This document shows positions 16,857 to 26,143 of a DNA stretch of 50,360 nt, in pieces (positions within the stretch are counted from its first letter, which is position 1; each line of letters opens with the position of its first letter). A model generated the notes under the pieces. That model was not told the origin of the DNA. It was given only the letters and a program-made list of their open reading frames with translations, and searched no databases. The stretch lies in NCBI GenBank assembly GCA_002723085.1, contig PBNK01000003.1, positions 1 through 50,360 of the forward strand, in the 5' to 3' direction. The stretch comes from Crocinitomicaceae bacterium (GTDB lineage: Bacteria; Bacteroidota; Bacteroidia; Flavobacteriales_D; Parvicellaceae). The translations under genes were made by a program, and so were the position numbers.

Positions 16857-18596
16857 TTAATATTCTATATCAAGATCAAACTCGTCTTTAAAAAGATTTA
16901 AATCAGGATTTTTTTCAGCCATTTGAAAAAACCTTTCCCTGCTCGTTAGGTGTGTTAATTTTTGAACGTTAGATTCGGAAATTTTAATATCTAATTGAAT
17001 ATGCCCATTATTTAATTCAGTTCTTAAAAAATCTAACAAATCTTGAATTTCTTTTTGAAACTCCATTTGTTGAACTTTACTATCAATTACTACCTCAACT
17101 AGAAAATCCTCATCCATCTTAGACGGAATGCTTTTAGACATTGTTGCGAAAAGGCCATGTTTACCCTCATTTTTTCTTTTTTCAGCATAAGCCAACCATT
17201 TTTCTTTAAGAATAGCAATTGAAAATTTTGAAGAAGACTTGTTTAGTTCTTCTTCTTTTGTCAAAACAACATTTTTATCCTCATTCATTTTGCTTCTTAT
17301 GTTGCTAATTGAAGCGGTAATTGATCTCTTTTTTATTTTTAAAGGTTTAGGCCTAACTACAATTGGTTTTGCCTCATTTTTAGAAATAACATCTTCATAA
17401 CCTTTTGATTCCTGATTTTTTTTCAATGGTTTTTCTTCAGCACTAACATTTAAAGTGTTTTCTACTTTTTCGTTCTTAATAGCTTTAGAAATAAAACTAT
17501 CAGGAGGAAGTATTTCTATATTTTTAGACTTTTTTTTTTCTGAATCTATTGAACAAAGTTTCATAAGAGTAATCTCAACATGCAAACGCTGATTCTTGCT
17601 TGATTTATACTGCACATCTGCTGTTCCAATTTCAGTTAATCCTTCAATTAATAATTTAGTGGAAATCAAATTTGATTGCTCTAAAAATCTAGTTTTTACT
17701 TTTTCAGAAACTTCTAATAAATTTATTGTTAAATTATCTTTTGAAACCAATAAATTTCTAAAATGTGAACCCAAGCCATTAATAAACAAATGTCCATCAA
17801 AACCTTTGCTTAAAATATCATTAAATATGGTTAATGATTCGTGAATTTTATTTTGGATTATAGCATCAGTTATTTTAAAATAATAATCATGATCTAAAAT
17901 ATTGAGGTTTTTTACAACAGAATCATAAGAAATGTTAGAGTCGCAAAAATTAACCATTAAATCGAAACACGATAATGCATCTCTTAAGGCCCCATCTGCT
18001 TTTTCAGCAATGACATGTAATGCATCAGTATCGTATTTAACATTTTCTTTTTCTGCTATGATTGATAAATGATCCACCATATCCTGAATAGAAATTCTAT
18101 GGAAATCATAAACTTGGCACCTTGATAATATAGTGGGTATAATTTTGTGCTTTTCAGTGGTAGCCAATATAAAAACAGCATGAGGAGGTGGCTCCTCTAA
18201 AGTTTTTAAAAAAGCATTGAATGCAGATTGAGATAACATATGAACTTCATCAATAATATATACCTTATATTTTCCAATTTGAGGCGGAATTCTTACCTGA
18301 TCATTCAAATTTCTTATATCATCAACCTGATTATTAGAAGCAGCATCGAGTTCATAAATATTATACGAAAAATCATCAAGTTTATTATCGTAAGCTAGGT
18401 TAATTGATTTAGCAAAAAGTCTTGCAGTGGAAGTTTTACCTACACCTCTTGGACCACAAAATAAATAAGCTTGTGCTAATTGTTCAGATTTAATTGCTTG
18501 TTGAAGAGTTGAGGAAATATTTGGTTGACCAACAATGGTCTCCCAACTATCTGGACGATACTTAAGAGCGGATACGGTATAGGTATTATTACTCAT
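16857..18596 (-). CDS. dnaX: DNA polymerase III subunit gamma/tau
   Basis: The 579-residue clamp-loader ATPase has Walker A GPRGVGKTS, Walker B YIIDEVHML, sensor ATTEKHKI and the SRC arginine finger (ILSRCQ). Domain III and a tau-like C-terminal region follow. The four-cysteine zinc module found in E. coli DnaX after ARLFAKSINL is absent: the segment is short and has no cysteine. The start MSNNTYTVSALKYRPDSW is chosen because VSALKYRP is the normal N-terminus; an upstream ATG at 18632 would run through the promoter. It is divergent from rpsF. Confidence 0.95.
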   Translation of the reverse strand: MSNNTYTVSALKYRPDSWETIVGQPNISSTLQQAIKSEQLAQAYLFCGPRGVGKTSTARLFAKSINLAYDNKLDDFSYNIYELDAASNNQVDDIRNLNDQVRIPPQIGKYKVYIIDEVHMLSQSAFNAFLKTLEEPPPHAVFILATTEKHKIIPTILSRCQVYDFHRISIQDMVDHLSIIAEKENVKYDTDALHVIAEKADGALRDALSCFDLMVNFCDSNISYDSVVKNLNILDHDYYFKITDAIIQNKIHESLTIFNDILSKGFDGHLFINGLGSHFRNLLVSKDNLTINLLEVSEKVKTRFLEQSNLISTKLLIEGLTEIGTADVQYKSSKNQRLHVEITLMKLCSIDSEKKKSKNIEILPPDSFISKAIKNEKVENTLNVSAEEKPLKKNQESKGYEDVISKNEAKPIVVRPKPLKIKKRSITASISNIRSKMNEDKNVVLTKEEELNKSSSKFSIAILKEKWLAYAEKRKNEGKHGLFATMSKSIPSKMDEDFLVEVVIDSKVQQMEFQKEIQDLLDFLRTELNNGHIQLDIKISESNVQKLTHLTSRERFFQMAEKNPDLNLFKDEFDLDIEY

Positions 18597-18603
18597 CTGA
18601 TAA

Positions 18604-18632
18604 CAAATATAAAACAACCAATTTGATATCAA
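18604..18632 (-). promoter_or_regulatory. Promoter of dnaX
   Basis: On the minus strand a TTG (18632-18630), an 18-base spacer and TATATTTG (18611-18604) form a well-matched -33/-7 promoter. Only seven bases separate the -7 box from the ATG. Confidence 0.6.
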
Positions 18633-18713
18633 TAAAAATCACTGAATAATTAAAACTTAAATTTTCTCTTTTATAATAATCACATCAAGTGTTTTAAAAG
18701 TCAATGAAAATTG

Positions 18714-18721
18714 TATATTTG
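18714..18721 (+). promoter_or_regulatory. Promoter -7 box of rpsF-rpsR-rplI
   Basis: TATATTTG matches TAnnTTTG exactly, 35 bases before the rpsF ATG. No good -33 TTG is visible. Confidence 0.6.
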
Positions 18722-18756
18722 CCAACCGAATTTTATAAACAATTAAATAAATAACA

Positions 18757-19095
18757 ATGAATAATTACGAAACTGTTTTCATTTTAACTCCCGTTTTGTC
18801 TGAAAAACAGACAAAGGAAGCAGTAGATAAATTCAAAAAGTCATTGAATTCTAGCGGTGCTAAAATCAATCACGAAGAGGCATGGGGCTTAAAAAAACTA
18901 GCCTACCCTATTCAGAAAAAATCTACTGGTTTTTATTTCTTAATGCAATTTGAAGCTCCAGGTGATGCTATCCAAAAACTTGAAGTTGAATTTAAAAGAG
19001 ATGAAAGAGTAATGAGATTTTTAACCATGAGAATGGATAAAGATCACTTTGAATATGCTGAGAAAAGAAGAACTAAACTTAGCAAAACCGCTTAA
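18757..19095 (+). CDS. rpsF: 30S ribosomal protein bS6
   Basis: A 112-residue protein with the typical start [14 protein letters not shown] and core [23 protein letters not shown] of bS6, which binds the 16S rRNA central domain with bS18. It leads the conserved rpsF-rpsR-rplI operon; rpsR follows after 22 bases. Confidence 0.97.
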   Translation: MNNYETVFILTPVLSEKQTKEAVDKFKKSLNSSGAKINHEEAWGLKKLAYPIQKKSTGFYFLMQFEAPGDAIQKLEVEFKRDERVMRFLTMRMDKDHFEYAEKRRTKLSKTA

Positions 19096-19117
19096 TTAAC
19101 TTTTAAAAATATTCACA

Positions 19118-19387
19118 ATGGCTGAAAATCAATCAGAAATTAGATACTTAAACCCAATTAATATTGAGGTTAAAAAGACAAAATATTGTAGATTTAAAAA
19201 ATCTGGAATTAAATTTATAGACTATAAAGATCCTGATTTTTTAATAAAATTTATTAACGAACAAGGTAAGCTTCTTCCAAGAAGATTAACAGGAACTTCT
19301 GCTAAATATCAAAAAAAGGTATCTCAAGCAGTAAAAAGAGCTAGACACCTAGCTATTTTACCTTATTTAGCTGACCAAATGAAATAG
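19118..19387 (+). CDS. rpsR: 30S ribosomal protein bS18
   Basis: An 89-residue bS18, identified by [20 protein letters not shown], the [22 protein letters not shown] core and the LPYLADQ ending. It pairs with bS6 on the small subunit. It lies 8 bases before rplI. Confidence 0.97.
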   Translation: MAENQSEIRYLNPINIEVKKTKYCRFKKSGIKFIDYKDPDFLIKFINEQGKLLPRRLTGTSAKYQKKVSQAVKRARHLAILPYLADQMK

Positions 19388-19395
19388 AATAAATC

Positions 19396-19842
19396 ATGGA
19401 AGTACTACTTAAAAAAAACGTTGAAAAACTAGGAACAAAAGATGAAATCGTTTCTGTTAAAAATGGATATGGAAGGAATTTTTTAATCCCAAACGGGTTT
19501 GCGATTCTTGCAACTGATTCAATTAAAAAAATGAATGCTGAAACTCTTAAGCAACGTGCTCATAAAGAAAACAAGCTTATAGAGGAAGCAAATGCTCTTG
19601 TTACTAAACTTACAAAAACAAAAATTATTGTTCCTGCAAAAGTTGGTGAGAACGGTAAAATATTTGGCTCTGTAACTAACATCCAGCTTGCTGATGTATT
19701 GAATGAAAAAGGATTTACTGTAGACAGAAAAAACATTAAAATCCTAACTACATCAATTAAATCAATTGGCAAATACGAAGCTGATGTTTCTCTTCATAAA
19801 GAAGTGACTACTAAAATCGAATTTGAAGTAGCTGAAGGTTAA
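19396..19842 (+). CDS. rplI: 50S ribosomal protein bL9
   Basis: A 148-residue protein with the L9 N-terminal signature (VLLKKNVEKLGTKDEIVSVK, GYGRNFLIPNGFA), a long connecting helix and the C-terminal domain (VGENGKIFGSVTN). It is the last gene of the operon, followed 24 bases later by a strong terminator. Confidence 0.97.
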   Translation: MEVLLKKNVEKLGTKDEIVSVKNGYGRNFLIPNGFAILATDSIKKMNAETLKQRAHKENKLIEEANALVTKLTKTKIIVPAKVGENGKIFGSVTNIQLADVLNEKGFTVDRKNIKILTTSIKSIGKYEADVSLHKEVTTKIEFEVAEG

Positions 19843-19866
19843 TTTCAAAACCTCATTATTATATTT

Positions 19867-19896
19867 AAAGCCTCAATTAGTTGAGGCTTTTTTTTT
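19867..19896 (+). terminator. Rho-independent terminator after rplI
   Basis: AAAGCCTCAA and TTGAGGCTTT form a perfect 10-bp stem around a TTAG loop, followed by a T-run to 19896. It is the clearest terminator in the window. Confidence 0.92.
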
Positions 19897-19971
19897 ATTT
19901 GAAATAAATATTTAAATAATTAACAACTTTTATATGTGTAATAATATAACTTTAATGAGATTTTAATTAAA

Positions 19972-21129
19972 ATGAAAACCAGACAAGTACTTATTATCGT
20001 CCTAATTTTTATAATTGGATGTCTTATTTTTTTTATTTCTAGCATAAGTTATGAAGCAGGAGTTAACTATGGAGAATCAAATGCTGAGGAAATACGTTTA
20101 AAAAAAATAAAAGATATAGATTCAACTGAAACTGAAAAATACGCCTCAGCTAAATACTTTACCAATGAATTGATCCCAATAAAAATAAAAAGTTCTGGAA
20201 GAGTAATTGCAGGAAAAATCATTAGTTTATCAAGTGAAGTTCAAGGTAAACTTCAGTCAAATGTTAACCTAAAAAAAGGCATAAAATTTAAACAAGGACA
20301 ACTGCTTTACTCTATAAAAAACACAGATGCTCAATTAATGTTAGCAGCTAGAAAAAGCAATTATTTAAGTGCATGGGTTAAATGCTTACCTGACTTAGCT
20401 ACTGACCATAGTAGTCAGTACAAAAAATGGAATAATTTTTTTAACAACATTAACGTTGACCAACCTCTTCCAAAAATTCCAAAATTTGATAACGCTAGAG
20501 AAAAGAACTTTATTATATCTAGAAACTTACTATCAGAATACCTAAATATTAAAAGTGACGAATTTAAGCTTACAAAATATAATCAATATGCACCGTTTAA
20601 TGGTTCGATAGTAGAAAGCTATACTGATGATGGTGCAGTTATTAACCCAGGTACCCCAATAATTCAAATTTTCAGAACCAATCAACTAGAAATAGAAATT
20701 CCTATATCTATTAATTATATGGAAAACATAAAAATAGGTGATAGCTTAACATTAAATAGTAGTGGAACTAAATTTAAGGGAATTATTAAAAGAAAAGGCG
20801 AGTTTATCAACCCCAACACTCAGAGTATACCTATTTACATAGATCCACTAAATTTTGACCAATTATTTTTTGGTATGTATGTAGATGCCAATTTTAATTT
20901 TCAAGCTTCTGAAAATGGAATAAAGCTTCCAAGAGAAGCCATTTTTGGCAACAATCAAATTTACATGATAAATAAGGATAGTATTCTTATTTCTAAACAA
21001 GTTGAAATCATATCTAAAGAAGAAAAATCTGTAATTGCAATAAACATTAAAGATTCTAGTCTTATAGCTACTGAAGCAATTGTGAATGCAAGAGACGGAA
21101 TGAAAATTACCCCATTAATAAAACAATAA
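19972..21129 (+). CDS. RND efflux periplasmic adaptor subunit
   Basis: A 385-residue HlyD/AcrA-type protein. It has an N-terminal membrane anchor (VLIIVLIFIIGCLIFFISSI), a biotinyl-lipoyl-like half (SGRVIAGKIISLSSEVQGKL), a helical insert, the second lipoyl half (YAPFNGSIVESYTDDGAVINPGTPI) and a beta-barrel/membrane-proximal domain. It would link the inner-membrane pump to the outer-membrane channel. The stop overlaps the pump start by one base (TAATG). The exported substrate is unknown. Confidence 0.92.
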   Translation: MKTRQVLIIVLIFIIGCLIFFISSISYEAGVNYGESNAEEIRLKKIKDIDSTETEKYASAKYFTNELIPIKIKSSGRVIAGKIISLSSEVQGKLQSNVNLKKGIKFKQGQLLYSIKNTDAQLMLAARKSNYLSAWVKCLPDLATDHSSQYKKWNNFFNNINVDQPLPKIPKFDNAREKNFIISRNLLSEYLNIKSDEFKLTKYNQYAPFNGSIVESYTDDGAVINPGTPIIQIFRTNQLEIEIPISINYMENIKIGDSLTLNSSGTKFKGIIKRKGEFINPNTQSIPIYIDPLNFDQLFFGMYVDANFNFQASENGIKLPREAIFGNNQIYMINKDSILISKQVEIISKEEKSVIAINIKDSSLIATEAIVNARDGMKITPLIKQ

Positions 21130-24100
21130 TGGAGAGAATAATCTCTTATTTCATAAAGTTTCCAATTTGGGCAAATGCACTGATAATAATTACTGCAATT
21201 GCTGGGTCATTAAGTTTATTTTTAATGCCTCATTCTTTTTTCCCAGAATTGAAACCAAATAGAGTTTATGTAAATGTATCATATCCTGGAGCATCACCAA
21301 AAGAAATTGAAGAAGGCATTACTACAAAAGTTGAAGAATCTCTTAACGGAATTGAAGGGATTAAAGAAATATCTTCAAAATCTTCTGAAAATCTATCCAG
21401 GGTAACAATTACTGGTTATGAAGGAGTTGAAATGGATAATTTATTACAAGACATTAAAAACTCTGTTGACGGAATCAGTCAGTTTCCTGTAGGTGCAGAA
21501 AAACCAATTGTATATGGACAAACCTCCAGGGGAATGGGAGGAATGAGTAATGTGGTAGGCTTTTACTCATTATCAGGAAATGATAATTTATGGAAACTAA
21601 AAGAACAAGCTGAAATAATTGAACAAGATTTACTCAATTCGAAAGCCATAAGTCAAGTTGAGGTTGTAGGTTATCCTCCCGTAATTATATCAATAGACAT
21701 TAGAGAAACTGACTTATTAAGATATGGGTTAACTTTTGATTTTATAGCTAACGCTATAAAGTTAAGCAATATTGATCTTTCTGGAGGTAGTGTAAAGACA
21801 GACAATGAAGAAATTATTATTAGATCAATGAATCGATCTACTGACCCAGAAAAAATTAAAGAAATTGTTGTTTTAGCTAAACCTAATGGTGAATTAATAA
21901 AAGTAAATGACATAGCAAATGTCAAATTAGATTTTTCAGAAATTCCTTTGAAAAACTATATAAATGGCAAAAGAGGAGTAAGCTTTATTGTAAAGAAAAC
22001 ATCTGATGAAGATTTAAATGAAATTGCAGATGAAATGACAAAATACATCAAGGAATTTAATAACTCAAATGATGATTTTGAAATTAAATCTTTATTTCAA
22101 TTTGCAGATTTACTTGACCAAAGAATTGATCTTTTAACAGTAAACCTAATAATTGGACTGCTTCTTGTTTGTATTGTACTGGGATTATTTCTAAGCCTTA
22201 GATTATCACTTTGGGTAGCTTTTGGCATACCATTTTCTTTCATAGGAATGATATCATTTGGATTAATGTATGGAATGACTATAAACATGATATCTCTATT
22301 TGGAATGATATTAGTTGTTGGAATATTGGTAGATGATGGAATAGTTATAGCTGAAAACATTTACTCTCATTTTGAAAGAGGAAAAACCCCAATGAAAGCT
22401 GCTCTTGACGGAACTAAAGAAGTCATGGGAGCGGTTGTTACTTCTGTTCTTACCACTGTTTTTGCATTTTCAACTTTACTATTTGTTGGTGGGGATATGG
22501 AAATGATGGAAGAAATGGCTTTCTGTGTTATTGGTTGCCTACTATTTTCTTTAGTTGAAGCTTTTTTAATCTTACCATCTCACTTAGCTAGTAAAAAAAT
22601 TTTAAAAAAATCATCAAATGATAAAAATAGATTTAGGTCAGCCCTTGAAAATTTCATTAAAAAATTAAGAAATGCTTATGAAAAAATACTTCAATCAGTT
22701 CTTAAGCGCTATAGAATACATGTTTGGGGTCCATTTGTTTTTATTTTAATTGTAGTTGGATTATTCAATTCAGGATGGATTAGATGGACATTCTTCCCTA
22801 GTATTCCTTTTGACAACATTCTTGTAGAATTTTCATACAAACCTGGAGAAAGAGAAACAAGAACAGAAAATTTTTTATGGTATTGTGATTCTATAATAAA
22901 TGATTATTCTGAAGAGTTAATCGAGAAGTATAATGACACATTAATTACTTACTCAGCTTTAAGTGTTGGTAGTACTGAAAACTTAGGTGAGGTTGGAAGC
23001 CATGTTGGATCAATTAGGATATCAATAAAAGAAAATCAACTTATCTCTACTATTGAAATGTCAAACGAGATTAAACAAAGAATTTCTAAAGATTCAATTA
23101 AATTTTTAGAAAAATTTTCTGTAGGTGGACAAGAAAGATTTGGTAAATCTGTATCCATTTCACTTCAAAGTGAAGATGCAAAAAAACTTCAAATTGCAGC
23201 AAATTGGTTTAAGGATCAAATAAGAAACTATCCCGAAGTTAAAGACGTATTAGACAATAGTGGTATTGGAAATAGAGAGCTTCATTTAAAATTAAAACCA
23301 AAAGCATATTTACTAGGATTAAATGAATTAATGATTTCCAACCAAATAAGACAAGGGTTTTTTGGACAAGAAGTCCAGCGTCTCATAAGAGGAAGAGATG
23401 AGATAAAAGTTTGGCTTAGATACCCTTATGATAATAGAAATTCAATTGGTGACATTGAAAACACTAAAATTAAAACATCAACAGGACAAGAGTTTCCTTT
23501 TAATGAATTAGCTGATTATGAAATAATAAGAGGGAAAGTAACCATAAACCATTTTGATAGAAAAAAAGAAATTAGAGTTGATGCTAGTTTATTTGATGCA
23601 GAATTATCAGGTCAAGTTGATGAAAAACTTAACAGAGATTTATTGCCAAATTTAAAAGAAAAATTTCCTGATGTTAAATACAAAATTAAAGGGCAAGCAG
23701 AAAGAGCAGCCGATTCAGGTGCCAGACTAGGTATTGCATTTTTAATTAGCATAGTTCTAATAATGATGACCATTTCTCTAAACTTTAAGTCTTTTTATCA
23801 GGCTAGGCTGATCCTAATGGTGGTTCCTATAGGTGTTTTTAGTGCTTTACTTGGGCATGGTATTGTTGGAAAACCTTTTTCTATTCTTAGTGTTTGGGGA
23901 GTAGTTGCCTTAGTAGGTATTTTAGTTAATGATGCTGTGGTAATGTTAGATCAATTCAATAAAAACCTTGAAAAAGGAATGGATATTAAACTTTCAGTAA
24001 TTTATGCAGGAAAATCAAGATTTAGAGCTATAATATTAACCACTATAACAACTGTTGCAGGATTATATCCACTAATTTTAGAAAAAAGTTTTCAAGCTCA

Positions 24101-24314
24101 ATTTTTAATCCCAATGGCTATTTCTGTTGCATATGGAGTATTATTTGGAACTATAATATTGTTAATTTATTTCCCTCCTTTGATTTTATATTTTAATGAT
24201 ATCCGTAGAGCAAAACGTTGGTTATGGATTGGTGGAAAAAAAGCACCATCATGGGATGAAGTTGAACCTACCATAAAAAACTTAAATCGAATAAAAGAGT
24301 TTGAGGAAAAATGA
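21129..24314 (+). CDS. RND efflux transporter permease
   Basis: A 1061-residue AcrB-type pump with the usual 12 helices and two large periplasmic loops. Helix 4 carries the proton-relay pair in GILVDDGIVIAENIY, and helix 10 has GILVNDAVVMLDQF. Substrate class cannot be read from sequence; it belongs to the hydrophobe/amphiphile side of the family rather than the metal side. Its end overlaps the TolC gene start by four bases (ATGA). Confidence 0.95.
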   Translation: MERIISYFIKFPIWANALIIITAIAGSLSLFLMPHSFFPELKPNRVYVNVSYPGASPKEIEEGITTKVEESLNGIEGIKEISSKSSENLSRVTITGYEGVEMDNLLQDIKNSVDGISQFPVGAEKPIVYGQTSRGMGGMSNVVGFYSLSGNDNLWKLKEQAEIIEQDLLNSKAISQVEVVGYPPVIISIDIRETDLLRYGLTFDFIANAIKLSNIDLSGGSVKTDNEEIIIRSMNRSTDPEKIKEIVVLAKPNGELIKVNDIANVKLDFSEIPLKNYINGKRGVSFIVKKTSDEDLNEIADEMTKYIKEFNNSNDDFEIKSLFQFADLLDQRIDLLTVNLIIGLLLVCIVLGLFLSLRLSLWVAFGIPFSFIGMISFGLMYGMTINMISLFGMILVVGILVDDGIVIAENIYSHFERGKTPMKAALDGTKEVMGAVVTSVLTTVFAFSTLLFVGGDMEMMEEMAFCVIGCLLFSLVEAFLILPSHLASKKILKKSSNDKNRFRSALENFIKKLRNAYEKILQSVLKRYRIHVWGPFVFILIVVGLFNSGWIRWTFFPSIPFDNILVEFSYKPGERETRTENFLWYCDSIINDYSEELIEKYNDTLITYSALSVGSTENLGEVGSHVGSIRISIKENQLISTIEMSNEIKQRISKDSIKFLEKFSVGGQERFGKSVSISLQSEDAKKLQIAANWFKDQIRNYPEVKDVLDNSGIGNRELHLKLKPKAYLLGLNELMISNQIRQGFFGQEVQRLIRGRDEIKVWLRYPYDNRNSIGDIENTKIKTSTGQEFPFNELADYEIIRGKVTINHFDRKKEIRVDASLFDAELSGQVDEKLNRDLLPNLKEKFPDVKYKIKGQAERAADSGARLGIAFLISIVLIMMTISLNFKSFYQARLILMVVPIGVFSALLGHGIVGKPFSILSVWGVVALVGILVNDAVVMLDQFNKNLEKGMDIKLSVIYAGKSRFRAIILTTITTVAGLYPLILEKSFQAQFLIPMAISVAYGVLFGTIILLIYFPPLILYFNDIRRAKRWLWIGGKKAPSWDEVEPTIKNLNRIKEFEEK

Positions 24315-25621
24315 AAAACTTAATTGTAATATTTACATTATTAACCTCCATTTTAATTTCAGGACAAGATTCATTGTCTTTGAGCAATGCAATTAGCATT
24401 GGTTTAATAAAAAACTATGATATTCAATTAACCAATAAAAATGTTTCAATAAATAAGTTATTAAACAATTGGGGTGAAGCTGGAGCATTTCCAAAAGTCA
24501 CTTTAAATAGTGGACAAAATAATAATTCAATGGATCAAATAAATCCTGCTTCATTTTTTGACACGCTTAATCTTCAATCAAACAATATAAGTGGAAATAT
24601 AGCACTAAGTTGGACTATTTTTAATGGTTTTAACGTGAAAGCAAACAAGCTAAAAATGGAACAACTTGTTGCTCAAAGCGAAGGGTCTGCAACATTAGCC
24701 GTTGAGAACACTATACATGGAATAATTTTATCATACTACCAAGTTAAACTTCAAATTGAACAGCTTACATTATTAAAAAATGTATTAGACCTTTCAAGAG
24801 AAAAATACAAACAACAACTTTTAAAAAGTGATTTAGGACTTGGGGTCAAGGTAGAATTATTACAATTTGAAAATGCATATTTAACTGATAGTAGTAATCT
24901 TATAATGCAAGAGCTTTCATATAAAAACTCATTGAGAAACCTTAATTTAATAATGGGGGAAGAAATTAATAAAAATTGGACATTATCAACAGAAATTAAA
25001 CCTATTATAAAGCTCTATAACTTTGAAGATTTAAAAAATGAAATGATATCAAACAATACTAATATTAAGAATCAATTCATCAATATTTCATTACTAAATC
25101 AAGATATTCAAATGGCTAAGTCTGCCTTTTTTCCAATTTTAAATTTAAATGCAGGTTCAAATATTGAAAAGAGTGTTTTAAGAAGTAGCTTGTTTCCTGG
25201 TGTTTCAGGCTCAGGAGAAAACACCAATTATTATGCAAATTTCACATTAAGTTTTAAATTATATGATGGAGGAAAAGTTAGAAGAGGCATTAAAGCACTT
25301 GAAATTCAAAATGAAATTAATGACATTCAATCTTCCCAAATCATTGCCCAACTTACACAAGAATTATCTAACACTTATGATCTTTACAATACAAGACTTA
25401 AAATTTTTGAAATAAACAAAAAAGCATTTCTTGTAGCTGAAGAAAATTTTAATATTGCCAAAATGAGAGAAAACAATGGAGTAATAAATTCTTTTACATT
25501 AAGAGATATTGAGATGTCTTATTTATCGGCTGGATTAGTTCTATTTCAATCAAGTTTCAATTTGTTAGAATCCAATGCTACCCTACTCAAATTAACTGGG
25601 AAAATTATTCAAGAAAATTAA
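24311..25621 (+). CDS. TolC-family outer-membrane efflux channel
   Basis: A 436-residue protein with a signal peptide (IVIFTLLTSILISGQ) and two OEP-type helical repeats; the ALSWTIFNGFNVKANKLKMEQ and SFKLYDGGKVRRGIKALEIQ segments mark the start of the equivalent hairpins. It completes the tripartite pump. No terminator is visible before the next promoter. Confidence 0.92.
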   Translation: MKNLIVIFTLLTSILISGQDSLSLSNAISIGLIKNYDIQLTNKNVSINKLLNNWGEAGAFPKVTLNSGQNNNSMDQINPASFFDTLNLQSNNISGNIALSWTIFNGFNVKANKLKMEQLVAQSEGSATLAVENTIHGIILSYYQVKLQIEQLTLLKNVLDLSREKYKQQLLKSDLGLGVKVELLQFENAYLTDSSNLIMQELSYKNSLRNLNLIMGEEINKNWTLSTEIKPIIKLYNFEDLKNEMISNNTNIKNQFINISLLNQDIQMAKSAFFPILNLNAGSNIEKSVLRSSLFPGVSGSGENTNYYANFTLSFKLYDGGKVRRGIKALEIQNEINDIQSSQIIAQLTQELSNTYDLYNTRLKIFEINKKAFLVAEENFNIAKMRENNGVINSFTLRDIEMSYLSAGLVLFQSSFNLLESNATLLKLTGKIIQEN

Positions 25622-25648
25622 TTTTCCTAAAATTATTCGGCTTCTTTA

Positions 25649-25662
25649 GTATGCATGCATAC
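25649..25662. promoter_or_regulatory. Perfect 14-bp palindrome, candidate MarR operator
   Basis: GTATGCATGCATAC reads the same on both strands. It lies 9 bases upstream of the -7 box, where a repressor would block RNA polymerase, and 38 bases before the MarR gene. Confidence 0.65.
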
Positions 25663-25671
25663 ATTTTTATT

Positions 25672-25679
25672 TATATTTG
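25672..25679 (+). promoter_or_regulatory. Promoter -7 box of the marR-fadNAE operon
   Basis: TATATTTG is an exact TAnnTTTG match, 20 bases before the MarR ATG. Confidence 0.6.
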
Positions 25680-25699
25680 TTTATTCAAAATAAGTTAAA

Positions 25700-26140
25700 A
25701 TGAAACCAGAGGATACAGTAGACTTTCACATTAGGTGGTCATGGTATAACATTTCTAGAATGTATAATGTAAAAGCTACAGAATATGGCGGAACTATGGC
25801 TATTGGTTATGCCCTACTTAACATAGATAAAGAAGGAACTCCATCAACTAAGCTAGGACCAAAAATGGGAATGGAGCCAAGAAGCATGACTAGAATGATT
25901 AAATCATTAGAGAAAAATGGATTGATTGTTAAAAAATCAGATGAAAAAGATAAAAGAATGGTTAGATTATTTTTAACAGAATCTGGTAACGAATTAAGAA
26001 AAAAATCTAGAGATGTTGTAATAAAATTTAATGAGAAAATTTTTGCAACTATAAAAGATAAAGAACTTAATACTTGTTTTAAAGTTCTAAAAGAAATCAA
26101 TTCACTTATTGATGAAAATCACATTTTCAAAACAAAATAA
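25700..26140 (+). CDS. MarR-family transcriptional regulator
   Basis: A 146-residue winged-helix protein. The recognition helix region is KMGMEPRSMTRMIKSLEKNGLI and the wing is KKSDEKDKRMVRLFLTESG. It is the first gene of a fatty-acid oxidation operon, 3 bases before fadN, so it probably represses this operon and responds to an acyl-CoA or fatty acid. That ligand is inferred from context only. Confidence 0.93.
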   Translation: MKPEDTVDFHIRWSWYNISRMYNVKATEYGGTMAIGYALLNIDKEGTPSTKLGPKMGMEPRSMTRMIKSLEKNGLIVKKSDEKDKRMVRLFLTESGNELRKKSRDVVIKFNEKIFATIKDKELNTCFKVLKEINSLIDENHIFKTK

Positions 26141-26143
26141 AGC

